A stretch of 64,000 nt of DNA, from the NCBI GenBank assembly GCA_021234155.1, contig JAJEKV010000236.1, forward strand, positions 603,533-667,532, read 5' to 3'. The notes under the pieces are model-generated. The model made no database searches. It was not told the origin of the DNA and saw only the letters and a program-made list of their open reading frames with translations. Of this stretch, positions 52,714 to 64,000 are shown piece after piece. Positions within the stretch are counted from its first letter, which is position 1; each line of letters begins with the position of its first letter. Origin of the DNA: Isoetes taiwanensis (lineage: Eukaryota; Streptophyta; Lycopodiopsida; Isoetales; Isoetaceae). The translations under genes and the position numbers were made by a program.

Positions 52714-55700
52714 ATGGCGGCAATGCCTGGCAGAATTTTCTTTCCCTTTGCTTGTTCAAGCTTCAAGAGGCATGCTAAAACTCATACCTGTTTCATTCAA
52801 TTGCCCGTTACCAATATAATAGTACCACGAACATCTTATCCCATTAGCACGAATTTGAAGTCTAGGTGGGCATGCAGCAGTGTTCTGCAGCAAAATAATT
52901 CAGGTTAGTTGATTGTTTCGTTATGTTTGCTGTTTGTCCTCATTGTAGTGATTGGTAGGATTATGAACACAGAATATGGAGGGAAAAATGACGCGAAGCT
53001 GGATAAACTTCTTGAAAAAGTAGAGGTGCTAGGCCTGGATGGCAATTATGTTAGTCTTCCAGAGTTGTGGAAAGGCCGGACTGCCGTTGTTGCCTTTGCT
53101 CGACATTTTGGGTAATTCAAAATGATTTTGCATATGTGTACTCCATACCAGGAAGAATTATATCTAGCAAATGCAGCTAGATATCAACAATCTGATTAGA
53201 ATGTCTTATTTATCCCTTCTCACCGAAGACCTTCAATATGTTCATGATTAAAGTACCTTTTGCTTGCAAAAGCCATATAGGATCATCTCACTGGACATCA
53301 CCATGACAAACTGCAATTTATGGTGCCTGTAGTTAGAGATTGCTTAATTATATCAAAGTGCATAAGTCTAGAAGATAGAACTTCTTCATTGGTTGTTTCT
53401 CTGCAGGTGCATACTTTGCAGGAAACGTGCAGCTTTGCTAGCATCATACAAGGTTTCATCACACATTCTAGAATTTCTTTTTCCTCCCCTCCTTAGTTTT
53501 TGGTAAGATACTGATATTCCATCCTGTTATGAATACATTTACAATGGTGATGCTGGGGATGTTAAGTGTTTTAACACTGGATAAGATCCGTAGATACAGA
53601 TCCTTGGGGTATATAGATTATTATAGAATCTCTGCTAGATATATTGACCACACAAGGAAAAGATAGCCATATGTCCCATGTATACTTCCGTCAGCATTGT
53701 GTTCCGTTTGTGAGATAGGTGAAAGCATGGCTGAGTACTAACTAAGCTTAATTTGTCCTCCAAGTTGAGGAAAGGTGCTTCCAGACAAAGGAAGGCTTCA
53801 CTATTACTAAATTGTTATGGAGTGTATTGTCTGTAGGGTAAGATAACTTCTTTGTAGTTGAAGTATTTTTATATGTCTTAGGCAGATATGGCTGCAGCTG
53901 GGGTCGCGCTTGTGTTGATTGCACCAGGAAAACTTGAACAGGTGAAGCTCCATGCAATTATTGTAGATCAGATTCTCTGTGTTGATCAAATTTGGTGCGA
54001 CGAGGTCTCCACTCTTTAGTTACATTGTTACTTCTAGGATGCATAACGAGAAACTACACTAATAGTGGTATTGGATTGAGAGACACATACGCAATGGAAC
54101 TCTGCACAAATAAAAGACACACAAATGCACACAAATATGATCAGAGACTTGGATTTGTGACATTAAATCTTAGGGCCATAGTTAGTCCTACAATTGTAAG
54201 TTTTAATTGTTTTCATTGCTATCCACAATATTCCAGATATCTCCTTGGTGGGATATGGACTTATCCTGCCTTTGAAACTGTCTAATCAACCCATGTACAA
54301 TTATAATTACATGTGCCTTGAAGTTTAGTTTTCAGTAGAGCCTTTGATATAATTAAGGAATGATGGTGGAAAATTATGTATGCTTATTTTCTGTATCTTG
54401 GACAGGCTAAAGCCTTCATGGAGCAGGTTAACTTCCCTGGAGGTGAGTACATATTTCTATATGATGATAGACCTATTTCTACTGTTTAATATCAACATAC
54501 TGAAAATAACTACAGCTTGACAAAAGCATGGATCCTTACTACAGTTGTCCTTGCCCAGATTGTCCACTATAATGCATCACATAAAATGAGATGGAAAATT
54601 TCCTGAAGTTGTATAGTAGTAGCTAATGTGAATAAAACACTTGCCTTCAGAAGTATATGCAGATCCATCACATGCATCATTTCAGGCCTTGAAATTTGTT
54701 GAAGGTGTAAGCAGCATATTCACAGCTGAGGTACCTTCTTTAAACGGAATCCCTTTTTTTTTTGGAAGAGAGATCACATTATGCAATTGGTTATTTAAAT
54801 TCCATTTTTAGATCATATATACACATAGCATTTACAATTTCAGTTACTACTTACCATATATGACTTCACGTATTTTACATATTGAATTATATATGATTTG
54901 CACCTGAAATTTTTTACGGCCAGGGTGACAGGAAGAAAGCTTATTACTGTTAAAATCCTATTATAATTATACGGGGGAGGCATATTGCTTTGCCTATGAT
55001 TCTAAGCTACGTACACATCTGGAAAATAAAAATGGATGCCTGTTATTTCTACAAGCACAGCTCGTAGAGGTCTGGTTCTGTTCAATGCAGATGAAATTAG
55101 ATATGGCATATGCACCCACATTTGCAAGAGGATAATGATAAATGCACCATACCTTGAGCAATTTTGAAGGTTGTCATCCTTTATAAGGATTTCACGAATA
55201 ATCCCCCACCTTGGTTAGGATTTTGTTGGGGTAGCGAGATTGATGAGACTGCGGCATCATGGGGCCTGTTTTATGGAGCCTCTGAGAAGCATATTGTTTC
55301 ATATAACAAGATGGCCACAACACTGAACTGTTGGAATGCTAAGTTATTGAGGTCAATCACGTATGAGCAAGGATAGCACTTCAGTGTGTGTGGGTTATAT
55401 ATCAGAAGTAGAGGAGTCATGTCAGTTGATTCTTGTCAATTTGACAGAAGAATACCATTAGTGATAGACCCTTTTTAACATTCTACATCAGCTCTCTGTT
55501 ACATACTGCTTCCTGTTGATTTTGAAAGTATTCAATCACCTGTAGGCAATGGGGAAAGATATCTGCATCTAAAGCCCATGAGAAGGTAAGCTAACATATT
55601 TCAGTTGAAAGGCTTTGGAATCTGTAGTGATTCTTGCTTAAAAGCAGAAAAAGATCCATTTTTATACAATAAAGACTAAATAGGAAAATGGATGGCTGTA

Positions 55701-55941
55701 GCTCTTATGGAGTGGCATTCTTGCAGGCTCTAGTGAAGCTAATTACAGCATTTACTGAAGGATATAGGCAAGACTGGGCGCTATCATTACAGGAACAAAC
55801 TGTACGTAAAGGCGGCTGGTATGTGTCATTTTTCAATTGCATATTCAAGCAAATGTGTCTTTATATATGTTATTAATTATGGGCATAAGTGGCAAATTGT
55901 ATGAAGGCAACAAGGTGGACTTCTTGTCATTGGACCTGAAG
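52714..55941 (+). CDS. AAED1/PRXL2-type thioredoxin-like protein, chloroplast-type (partial 3')
   Basis: Exons by splice sites and frame: 52714-52903, 52949-53111, 53407-53452, 53882-53941, 54406-54442, 54651-54730, 55727-55818, 55907-55941. All junctions are GT-AG and phases agree. The first ~65 residues are Ser/Lys-rich and lack acidic residues, like a plastid transit peptide. The thioredoxin fold begins with VEVLGLDGNYVSLPELWKGR; AVVAFARHFGCILCRKRAAL carries the CXXC-type redox motif; LVLIAPG, VYADPSHASFQALKFVEGV, AFTEGYRQDWALSLQ and GGWQQGGLLVIGPE follow in family order. The last exon (family C-terminus with H.D) was not found before 56.2 kb, where LINE-like sequence begins, so the gene may be truncated or the intron expanded. 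Long introns of 45-1000 bp hold no genes. Predicted role: peroxiredoxin-like thiol protein of unknown substrate. Confidence 0.85.
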
Positions 55942-56239
55942 GTACCGTATTATTTATGCATAAGGTACACCTCTTGTTCATCACTCCTCTTGTTCATCAC
56001 TATTTACATTCTACGAAAGATACAACTAACAATGTTTCTAAATAAACAAAAGACAAAATTAGATAATGCAGCTTGCAAGTATTGGCAATAAAGATGTAAT
56101 GGAGGCATAATATTTAAGGCACACCCCCATTACCTTCTAGTCAGCCAAACCAGGATTGGAATCTGGCAACCATTCCCATTGAGCATCACCAAAAATTCAA
56201 ACTAGAGGACAAGAAAATAGGGTAAGAACTAGAATCTTT

Positions 56240-56720
56240 ATGAATGCCGTGTCTAGAAGACAAAGAAATCCCACAAGATCTCAAACTAAAGGACAAACTT
56301 GGTTGCCAAATGGGGAATTTAGAAGTGCATCAGGACTTCTAAAGCGAGGACACGTGCATCGGCCAGGTCCTCGTAGATGGGAAATTTGGAATGCAATGGG
56401 AACATCGTTTATAGAACCGGGTTTGCCATTTGTTTTACGGCCTGCATTAAAACAAGGTTGTTACAACACTGTGCTAGCAAGTAGGACCACCTCTAGATGG
56501 AGCCACATTCAACAGAACTTTTAGGGCCTCCAACCTGGCAGCCTTTCTATGGCGTCCTTACTGTGTAGCCGTCCGACAACGGAAGAGAGGCATCTTATTG
56601 TCACTTGTTCAAGAAAATCATGGTGGAGTGGAATACTTCAAATTGGTCTTCGCTCTTAGATGGGAGCCTCCACCTCCAGTTCTCAGTTCTCCTCTTGAAG
56701 CATTCCTTACTTTCTCCAAA
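56240..56720 (+). pseudogene. LINE-like C-terminal fragment (zf-RVT type), tentative
   Basis: Open frames read GTSFIEPGLPFVLRPALKQG and, in other frames, FLWRPYCVAVR and ERHLIVTCSRKSWW, resembling the plant-L1 zf-RVT region where E.eHl...C supplies zinc ligands. The fragment lies just downstream of the last visible AAED1-like exon. Weak; might be another Cys/His-rich protein. Confidence 0.35.
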
Positions 56721-57260
56721 TAACAAATCTATCTCTGCCCCATAATGCTTATTAGTTACGTGCTAGTGGTTAGAAAAAACATCCCAGTGAGATATTATAG
56801 GAAATTAGAGATGTGAGAGGTCAAGATGTACACATTTGACGCTGAGAGGTGTTGGGATATCCACAAAGAAAACTAGGGCTTTCATAGCTCTTGAAGCTTC
56901 TATTGCAATTTCTAGTCAAATTTTCCAAAGCTTAAATACATTTTTTTGCAGCACATGTAACATCTTGTGCTTTGTCAAACAATAATGTTAGATGATTTTG
57001 GAGAGAACATGACGGTCATCGAACTATTCCAGTGTATTTTTGTTATGCTACATAGTACAAACACCATGTTCCGAGCTTTCATTATATAGAACCTAAAACT
57101 GCTACCAAAGTTATAATCAAGCACATTCGACGCATAGTTTGCAGCACAATCCACATTGAAAAGTCCAGGAACCTATATCAGCTTGCTTTATATACATCTT
57201 CATTGAAAAATAAATTGTGAGAGGCCATTACCCACATGACCCAAGCACGCCCAATATATG
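56721..57260. other. Spacer without recognised genes
   Basis: Nothing supported between the LINE-like fragment and the 5' LTR. Confidence 0.5.
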
Positions 57261-57408
57261 TGTTAGTGGACACTTCTGCTCATCCATTAAACAGCTAGCA
57301 CACGTGGCTTTGCTAACACACGTGGCTAAGGCTGCCTGCACATGTCTCATATGAATACAAGAACCTGATATGATGGGGTAGGTTGTTGTTTGTTTATCCA
57401 CTGTGTTA
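57261..57408 (+). repeat. 5' LTR of the copia element
   Basis: Begins TGTTAGTGGACACTTC and ends CACTGTGTTA directly before the primer site. It includes a CTAACACACGTGGCTAAGG duplication missing from the 3' LTR. Confidence 0.8.
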
Positions 57409-57420
57409 TGGTATCAGAGC
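57409..57420 (+). other. Primer-binding site
   Basis: TGGTATCAGAGC is complementary to the 3' end of plant initiator methionine tRNA and lies immediately after the 5' LTR, as is usual in plant copia elements. Confidence 0.9.
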
Positions 57421-57429
57421 GGGTGGGAG

Positions 57430-58145
57430 ATCAACCTCTGGGGCTGTAGAGCAGCAAAAAGGTGCAATGTCTGGCATGGCATCTCTGCAGATGGATTTGA
57501 AAAACGTAGATAAGCTAGACCGAACAAATGCAACAATATGGTTTTGGAAAGTGCAAGCTATTTTGGAAGAACGGAAAGTCTGGGATGTGGTCTCAGGACG
57601 TTTGCAAAGCCAGGAGAGGCAGCAGCTGCAAAGAAAGCAGAATGGCTTCGAAAGGATGGGGTCAAACGCTAATTGTCCACTCCTTATGAGTAGCATCAAA
57701 ACGGAGTGGCTGAGAGGAAGATCCGTATACTGAAGGAAAGTGCTCGAAGTATGCTTAGATTTGCAGGTCCATCAGACATGTTTTGGGGAGAGGCCATCAT
57801 GACAGCAGCTTATGTATAAAATAGGGCTCCAACCGTGGCTGTGAAGAATTGCACACCAGAAAAAGCATGGTCAGGCAAAAAGCCTAACGTAACACATCTT
57901 AGTTTTTGGATGCCCACCTTATGTCTATGTCTCACCCAACGTAAGAGGAAAAATGGATGATCATGCGCGCAGATTGTTGTAGGCTACTGTGCAGAAAGCA
58001 AGGGATATAGGTTGATTGATGCTCAAACATATAAACTGGTTAAAAGTCGTGACATCAACTTTGATGAACAAGCTCTGGAAGCTACTGGAATTTTTAGAGC
58101 TCAAGTCAATAGTGGATTGTTTCAATCCCTAGTCACAGCAAACTT
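57430..58145 (+). pseudogene. copia gag N-terminus joined to integrase remnant
   Basis: The frame 57383-57733 contains KLDRTNATIWFWKVQAILEE and KVWDVVSG, the gag domain with its conserved W. About 57700 the sequence jumps to integrase: RILKESARSMLRFAGPSDMF then WGEAIMTAAYV (57730-57815) and a following FGCPPYVYVS-like segment. The zinc knuckle, protease and integrase core are missing, so an internal deletion of about 1.5 kb probably occurred near 57680. Confidence 0.8.
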
Positions 58146-58148
58146 TGG

Positions 58149-59480
58149 TTGGAGATAGATGTCCCGGCAACCACGAAAGCTCTAGTACATAGAGTGGCAG
58201 CAAGAGAAGAACAAGCTCCTTATGTTGCCATAAATAGGTCTGATATGCCAATAGATGCACATGTTCCTTGTGGTGCCACAATCAGGCCTGATACACCAGC
58301 AGATATTACGCTCGAAACTGAGCCCTTGTTGAATGTGTCCAATGCCTCACTTAGATCTACAAGAACTCCTAAGCACACGTCTCGTTGCCTGGACTATATT
58401 CAACAAAGGACATCGGCAAGCTTGGCTACGACAGCGTTCCAAGAGGAGGAACTATTGAAAGATTATGCATCGTGTTGGCAGGAAGACCTTGAAGAAATCT
58501 GCGCATGTACTGCTTTCTCCACAGACTTGCTAGAACCACTCACAGTGAACGAAGCACTTAGTGGATCAGATGCTACCCATTGGCGGCATGCAATGCAAGA
58601 GGAAATCAATGCGTGGGAACTCACAGAAATTCCTCCAGACCACAAACCGGTGAGTTGCAAGTGGGTATTTCGGATCAAAGCCAGGGAAGATGGTACGGTG
58701 GATTGGTATAGAGCTAGATTAGTAGCTCGTGGATTTTCACAAATGCCCGGAGTAGATTTTGAGGAGACCTTTTCTCCTGTGGCCAAGATGACATCGATTC
58801 GAGTTGTCCTTGCACTAGCAGCGCAAGAAGATTTTGAGATTCAACAAATGGATGTGAAAACAGCCTTTATGGAAATCTAGAGGAAGAGATTTTCATGCAG
58901 CAGTCGCCAGGATTCAAGGAAAAAGGCAAAGAAGATCTGCTCCGCAGGTTGAAACGAGCTTTGTACGGCTTAAAACAAACGAGCTTTGTATGACTTAAAA
59001 CAAAGTCCACGGGCATGGTATAAGAAAATTGATCAGTTCTTTAAAGCGATCAGTTTCAAGAGATGAGTTTCAAGAGATGTGTTGTGGAATGGAACGTGTA
59101 TGTGAAGCTTACAGGTTAAGATCTCATAATCGTGGTTGTGTATATGGACGATCTCATCTTAGTGGGCAATAGCAAAGAGCAATTTTAGAAATCAAGCAAT
59201 GATTGGCATTGGCATTGAAGATGACAGATCTTGGGGATATCAAAACATGTCTTGGTCTTCAAATAATCAGAAATCGCGCCAAGAAGGAACTCGTAATCCA
59301 TCAAGAGAAGGCAATTCAGAAATTGATTTACCGATTTTGGATGCAACATGCCACTCCTAAAGACACTCCTGCAGCCATGAATGAGAAATTGACAAAAAGA
59401 ATGGGCCCAAGGACTCCAGAGGAAGAAAATTTCATTATAAGTCTCGCAAGTTATGTTATTTTATCCCCTAAGTTGTACTG
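58149..59480 (+). pseudogene. copia reverse transcriptase
   Basis: The open frame 58149-58880 holds the RT start: EALSGSDATHWRHAMQEEIN, KWVFRIKAREDGTVDWYRAR, LVARGFSQMPGVDFEETFSP and QMDVKTAFMEI (first catalytic Asp). A frameshift follows at about 58878. A VYMDDLILVG box at 59140-59170 is the YVDD-type catalytic site and looks intact. 59203-59480 continues with KMTDLGDIKTCLGLQIIRNR. A local duplication of ACGAGCTTTGTA(C/T)G(G/A)CTTAAAACAAA is present at about 58957-59003. Confidence 0.85.
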
Positions 59481-60125
59481 AACACTTTCTACGCTACACA
59501 CCAAAGACCATGTCATATTTTTGAGTCAAAAGCAGGTGGTTGTATTCATGTAATAAAAAAAATACATATGACTCACAGCCAGCCATAAACATCGGAACGT
59601 CAAGAGAGCTCTATTTTTGCCCGAATAAGATCTTCAAGCACAAACTCCACAATGTCATTTCAGCCACACAGATCCAGCTAGCGATCCAAGTTCGTGACAG
59701 AGTGAGTAGTGTTGTCCAAGAGCATGATAGCCACAGCTTCACGCTGCCTTACACGCTGCCTTACACTGCTGCTCATAAAGCTTCCTGAAAATCGGTTTGA
59801 ATGCATTGTGGATCCACAAGTCCTCCATTCTCAGGAGCCTCTTCAGTGCCTTTGCCCCGTAAATGTAGGCTTTGAGAGATACTAGGCATTTTGCCAGCTG
59901 CACCCTGGAGAGCTGAGCTGAGCCTCTGCATTGTACATTCGACCCGAGGCTTGCTCTTGGAGTTTCGTGAGCCTTGCCCTCCAAAGAAGACTATCAAAGA
60001 TACGCTCTTGGTCACTATCATGAATATTTGCAATAACTTGGTTGAATACTTCAAAGATTTCTCCTAAAATTTCTCTTCTCATTCTCAATTTCTTATTCTT
60101 CTTTGAAAGTGAAACTTTAGAGGGA
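59445..60125. mobile_element. Foreign insertion inside the copia RT/RNase H junction
   Basis: Copia coding stops near 59450 and resumes at 60131 with NAIGYFMHIMVSSRPDIAAA (a TRPDI-type block) and HWCAVK. The ~650 bp between read on the minus strand as RREILGEIFEVFNQVIANIH then LLWRARLTKLQEQASG and KALKRLLRMEDLWIHNAFK, a helical protein fragment of unknown family. No terminal repeats were found. Confidence 0.55.
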
Positions 60126-60490
60126 GAATAAAGGACATTCCATATGAATGCAATAGGCTATTTCATGCACATCATGGTCAGTAGCAGGCCAGACATCGCA
60201 GCAGCAGTGGGCATAGTTAGCATGTTCATGCAAAACCTCGGCAAACCACATTGGTGCGCAGTAAAATGAATAATATGCTATTTACTGGGCACACAGCGAA
60301 TGGGGCTTCTGTATGCTCCAGATTCAATTGCCCCTAGTGGACACATACATTGGGACTCAGCTCATCCCTCTAACGGCTAGCTCATCCCTCTAATGGCTAC
60401 GTTCATAATTGTTGTTTGTCAAATTTGTATTTTCTTTATTATGTTTTCTATCCATTCTCAAGTAGTCTGATTTATGAGCAAAACGGGGTG

Positions 60491-60625
60491 TGTTAGTGGA
60501 CAATTCGGCTCATCCATTAAACAGCTAGCACATGTGGCTAAAGCTAACTGTACATGTCTCATATAAACACAAGAACCTCATATGATGGTATAGGTTGTTG
60601 TTTGTTTATCCCTCTAACTGTGTCA
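60491..60625 (+). repeat. 3' LTR of the copia element
   Basis: Begins TGTTAGTGGACAATTCGG and ends ACTGTGTCA. The weak purine-rich stretch GCAAAACGGGG just before it may be the polypurine tract. Confidence 0.8.
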
Positions 60626-61420
60626 ATGTCATTAGAGAATAGCACTGCCATGTAGCTATGGTGGTACAGTGGAGGACATGATATGCGTTCTCTACCACAT
60701 ATCATGTCCTCCAAAGAACACATATCTTGTCCTCCAAAGCATTGGGAAAGCTATTCATTATCAGTGAGGTATGTTATATAGGATGGCTGCAGTTCTGTAG
60801 AGAAATTAACACCTGTAGAGAAATTAACACTGAACATCTTTCATGATAGATAAATTGGTTGAAAGCAGAGCACTGGTATAGTTTAGAGCTCTGGTATAGT
60901 TTATGCATGTATATTTGTTATGCATAAAAAATTGGCTTTGCAATCAGAGGGAAAACCTTTCTTAGATTGTTTAGATAGCTGTATCCAAGGAATAGTTGTA
61001 TCCAAGGGAACAGGTATAGTAGCAGGGAGCTTTGCCATAGTAGGACATGCATACATACCCTATTTCGTTGAGGTTCTAACCATGTGAGATCTTTGTGTGG
61101 ATTGACAGCTGGATTTTTCTCCATGCCAGACTGGATCTTTTGGATGAAACATCACATTTTGTTGAGACATTTTTATAATACAATTTAAGATGGTCATGGC
61201 ACAATATGGGACGATTCACCATACAGAGTGCAAAGCTAGAATTATAATTCTTAACTAGAAACAATGCTCAATGTTTTTGGGCATAAGTTGAGAATCTGTG
61301 AGAACTTGTAAATGTGAGAACTTGTAAATGATACACTGTAGCAATATTCGAATAGAACATTAATAATCCAAAAATACTCCATTGTTAAAGTTCCCCATCT
61401 TTTCTCCCGTCTTCTTTCCA
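60626..61420. other. Spacer without recognised genes
   Basis: Contains short direct repeats (ACACATATC.TGTCCTCCAAAG near 60700-60730) but no supported gene. Confidence 0.5.
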
Positions 61421-61990
61421 ATCGGTCTTCGTCGTGGACATTAAAAGTTCTATCTACTTATCAATCTATATTTTGCCTTCCTGGCTTTCCCTTTCGATTT
61501 TTTCCTTTCCTTTTTATTCTTTTTCTTTTCCCATTCCCATTTTTTCCTTTTCCCCATCTTTTCCCCCCTTCCCTCCCTCCCTTTTCCCCTTCCATTTTTC
61601 GTGCCCTTTCCCCCTTCCTTTCCCTTTTGCATTTCCCTTTTATCTCTTTTTTTTTTTTCATGTTTTCCTCTCCTTTCTTCCCTTTCTTTTTCCCGTTCCT
61701 CTGCCTTCACTTTTCCATTTTTCATTTTTTCATTCCCTACTTTTCACTTTTCTATTTTTCCCTTCTCTTTCCCTTATTGACTATTGGATTGAGTGAATCT
61801 TGGCATCGACCTTTCTCCCTTTTCTTTTTCCCCTTTTTCTCTTCTCATTTCCCTTTCTCCATTTCCCATTTCTATTTTTCAATTTGCCCTTTCCCCTTTC
61901 ATTTTACCATTTCTCTCTTCCCCTTAACGCCCCCCCCCTCCTCTCCTTTTTTTTCCCTTTCTCTTTTCCCATTTACCCCTTCATCGCCTT
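61421..61990 (+). repeat. LINE-type tail followed by ~500-bp polypyrimidine tract
   Basis: CCAATCGGTCTTCGTCGTGG then ACATTAAAAGTTCT resembles the family B terminal motif. 61486-61780 and 61810-61990 are T/C-only stretches of (TTTCCC)-like units, each followed by TTGGATTGAGTGAATC or TTAGATTGAGTGAATC (61781-61798, 61993-62010), so the tract itself is duplicated. Phe/Pro/Ser open frames here are artefacts. Confidence 0.7.
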
Positions 61991-62019
61991 GATTGTTAGA
62001 TTGAGTGAATCGGATTGAG

Positions 62020-64000
62020 TGAAGGCCGTTGGATATTTTATGCAAGACGCGCACACGCGCTAAAACTTTACAAAATAAGAAGATAACTCTAAATAGTGGT
62101 TTGCGGAATGCATTTTTTGATTATAGATGGATAATATGTTGAACTTATATAAAAAATGGGTCGCATAAATCTCTTTACTCTTTCTTTATGTGTTGAACTA
62201 TAACCTATTATGGATTAGATTGATGTGATGACTTGATCAAATTTCATATATGATTGTGTGTAACTAATCATTTGAACTTTAATTGGTATCTAGGACAAGT
62301 ATGCAGGGGACGAACCAAACATGGATGCTATCATATCAGCATGTTGCAAAGGCGCATCATTCAAGCTAACATAGTTACAACATGGTTGTTTAAGGATTAA
62401 ATAAGGATGCATTTCTATTAGCTTGAAAAAATATTCTATTTGCATTAATGAGTTCCGCAATGATCGAAGTAGTTGTAAGAGTATAACATTGAAGTTCCTA
62501 GACATTCTCTTCATTTGCAAGTGTGGTATTTAACTAAACAAGAAATTTATCGTGGCGGCCAACTTTTCTCTTTTCCATGTTTTGAGGAATGAGTCGGTAA
62601 AGAGAGAAGTTCTCATCGTTGGCCGTCATACATCTTGTTTTGCCGACACACACGCTAAGAAAGAACCTTCACTGATTTGAAGGTGGTTGACATCCATATA
62701 ACATTGGGGTAGGGAATGTTCTCAAAGCAATCAATTTGGTGATATGGAAACTGATATAGCTCCATAGAGAACTGTGGGGGTAGTCATATATCTGCTCCTA
62801 GGAAACTGAGCTAGGTAAAGTTTAACTAGAGGGTGATGACTACATGAAATATTAAATATCCTTTTAGTACGTAGGTAATGTCAAGACGACATTGTTACCA
62901 GAAGGAAAAGCATTTTTAATCCTTCACTATCTAAATGACCCCGTCTATCAAGGATAGTTACGTGGAATATATATGAGAGCTCGGGTGAAAGTGCTGAACG
63001 TTGGAAATTGATAAGGTATCCTTATCTTGGATCCATACCCGAAAGAATGGCTATCACGATGTTTGCGATCCCATTTAATGACTGGAAATTAAGCGACCCA
63101 GAAAGGTATACTAAACAATTATGAGGATTGATTGATCTTGTGGCCTATATATTGCCATTCAATGTAGAAGGAGACATGATATAGCACTTGAGATTTATAG
63201 CTATTGCTACTTGAATCGAGGTATAACTCATGGGCACTTGGTCATTTTTCCAAGTGCTAAGGAGGATTGCAAGCCAACACTTCCTTCAATCATGGCCGAT
63301 TAAGTGGAGGAACATGACACTTGGTCATGTTCCGAGTGGACATGTTTAACCTCTAGTAAAGGAACTCTTCTCTTCATTATTTCTGTATTCATACGAAAGT
63401 GAACTAGAAGTTCTATTATACACCCTTTCTTTTTGTTGTTACACTTCACCCTTTAATGGTCCTAGTACGCATATATCACCGAGGAGCACATATATCCTCG
63501 AGATACACATATAGTAACAAGTCCGGAGCACGTTCTCCTTGGTAAGTTGTTCATTGGGCACCTACCTTGTTTATATTCCACACTTGGGCTACTCAAAGTG
63601 TCCCTTCGACTTCCCTTCATAATATAATTTCACCAAAGTTCCAGCATCCTTGCAGCTTTCAGACGATTGCGCCTTCTGCTAGCAATTATCGTCTTCCATT
63701 CCAACCATCTTTTAGAACACTTATCCTCGCCTTCGATCAGTTCGACCTCGATTCTCTTGACCTTGTCTAAAAACTACGTTCCACACTATTGTCCAGTCTT
63801 CTATTCGAGACCCCTTAGCTTCCAGGAGAGACATGATGCGTCCATTCCCTTAACTTGTACCATGCATGATGGCCATGCATTTGACCAACATCACTAAGCG
63901 CATCCACGTGGCACATCACTAAAAGCGATCCCGTGGCTTCACGTTCGCCTTCACGTATACTCTTAAGGTCTATATTGCACACTTAAGGAACTTAAGCTTC
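62020..64000. other. Right-hand spacer without recognised genes
   Basis: AT-rich, then mixed composition. Open frames up to 76 codons resemble nothing I know. No RNA gene or element end is seen before the window edge. Confidence 0.45.

Larger units (their letters stand above)
57261..60625 (+). mobile_element. Ty1/copia retrotransposon with two short LTRs
   Basis: 5' LTR 57261-57408 and 3' LTR 60491-60625, both starting TGTTAGTGGACA and ending ...CTGTGT(T/C)A, about 85% alike by eye. A primer-binding site follows the 5' LTR. The inner 3 kb contains gag N-terminus, integrase C-terminal part, RT and RNase H-proximal pieces, with an internal deletion between gag and integrase and a foreign insertion at about 59445-60125. 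LTRs of 135-148 bp are short for copia. No clear target duplication. Confidence 0.85.

Noticed and set aside
53748-54285. Open frames inside the AAED1-like introns
   Set aside because: Short, unrecognised, and flanked by splice sites whose phases match without them.
61434-61992. Phe/Pro/Ser-rich and Lys/Glu-rich open frames of up to 121 codons
   Set aside because: Composition artefacts of a polypyrimidine tract.

Overview
The window looks like a repeat-dense stretch of a large land-plant nuclear genome. It holds one recognisable host gene, a spliced AAED1/PRXL2-type thioredoxin-fold gene with a transit-like N-terminus (52.7-56.0 kb). It also holds Ty1/copia elements, one with a plant-type initiator-Met tRNA primer site, PIF/Harbinger sequences with TTA target duplications, tRNA-derived SINEs and at least three kinds of LINE. 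Non-L1 LINEs ending in microsatellites instead of poly(A) are not typical of most flowering plants, so a fern, lycophyte, bryophyte or gymnosperm is my guess. The species cannot be fixed from the sequence.

Layout. 0-2.3 kb: decayed copia element, minus strand. 2.4-4.8 kb: unrecognised ORF remnants and direct repeats. 4.8-7.0 kb: 5'-truncated L1-type LINE with target duplication. 7.7-10.4 kb: degenerate microsatellite-tailed LINE. 10.5-18 kb: non-coding, with many local tandem duplications and pyrimidine-rich DNA. 18.4-19.9 kb: unrecognised gene remnants. 19.9-21.15 kb and 34.97-35.07 kb: the two halves of a LINE 3' end. 35.5-37.3 kb: PIF/Harbinger genes. 38.2-42.6 kb: near-complete LINE. 43.0-46.3 kb: GC-richer LINE. 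46.3-52.6 kb: spacer with MITEs, a fold-back element and a SINE. 52.7-56.0 kb: AAED1-like gene. 57.3-60.6 kb: copia element with both short LTRs. 61.4-64 kb: LINE-type tail, pyrimidine tract and spacer.

The most exciting object is a 13.8-kb element at 21153-34965. It is bounded by 32-bp terminal inverted repeats (one mismatch) and splits a LINE 3' UTR exactly; removing it restores the family sequence without any target-site duplication. It carries about nine frame-damaged genes: a transposase-like gene and a small acidic-tail gene on the plus strand, and on the minus strand a divergent histone H3 gene starting MARTKQTAR, a possible BAH-domain gene, two further unknown genes and three or four coiled-coil genes, two of them tandem duplicates with TATA boxes. 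Most intergenic gaps hold a ~68-bp inverted-repeat unit built on TCACACGACGC / GCGTCGTGTGA. I know of no described plant mobile element that combines a histone H3, coiled-coil proteins and repeated intergenic hairpins. It could be a large cargo-carrying DNA transposon or a decayed virus-like integrant.
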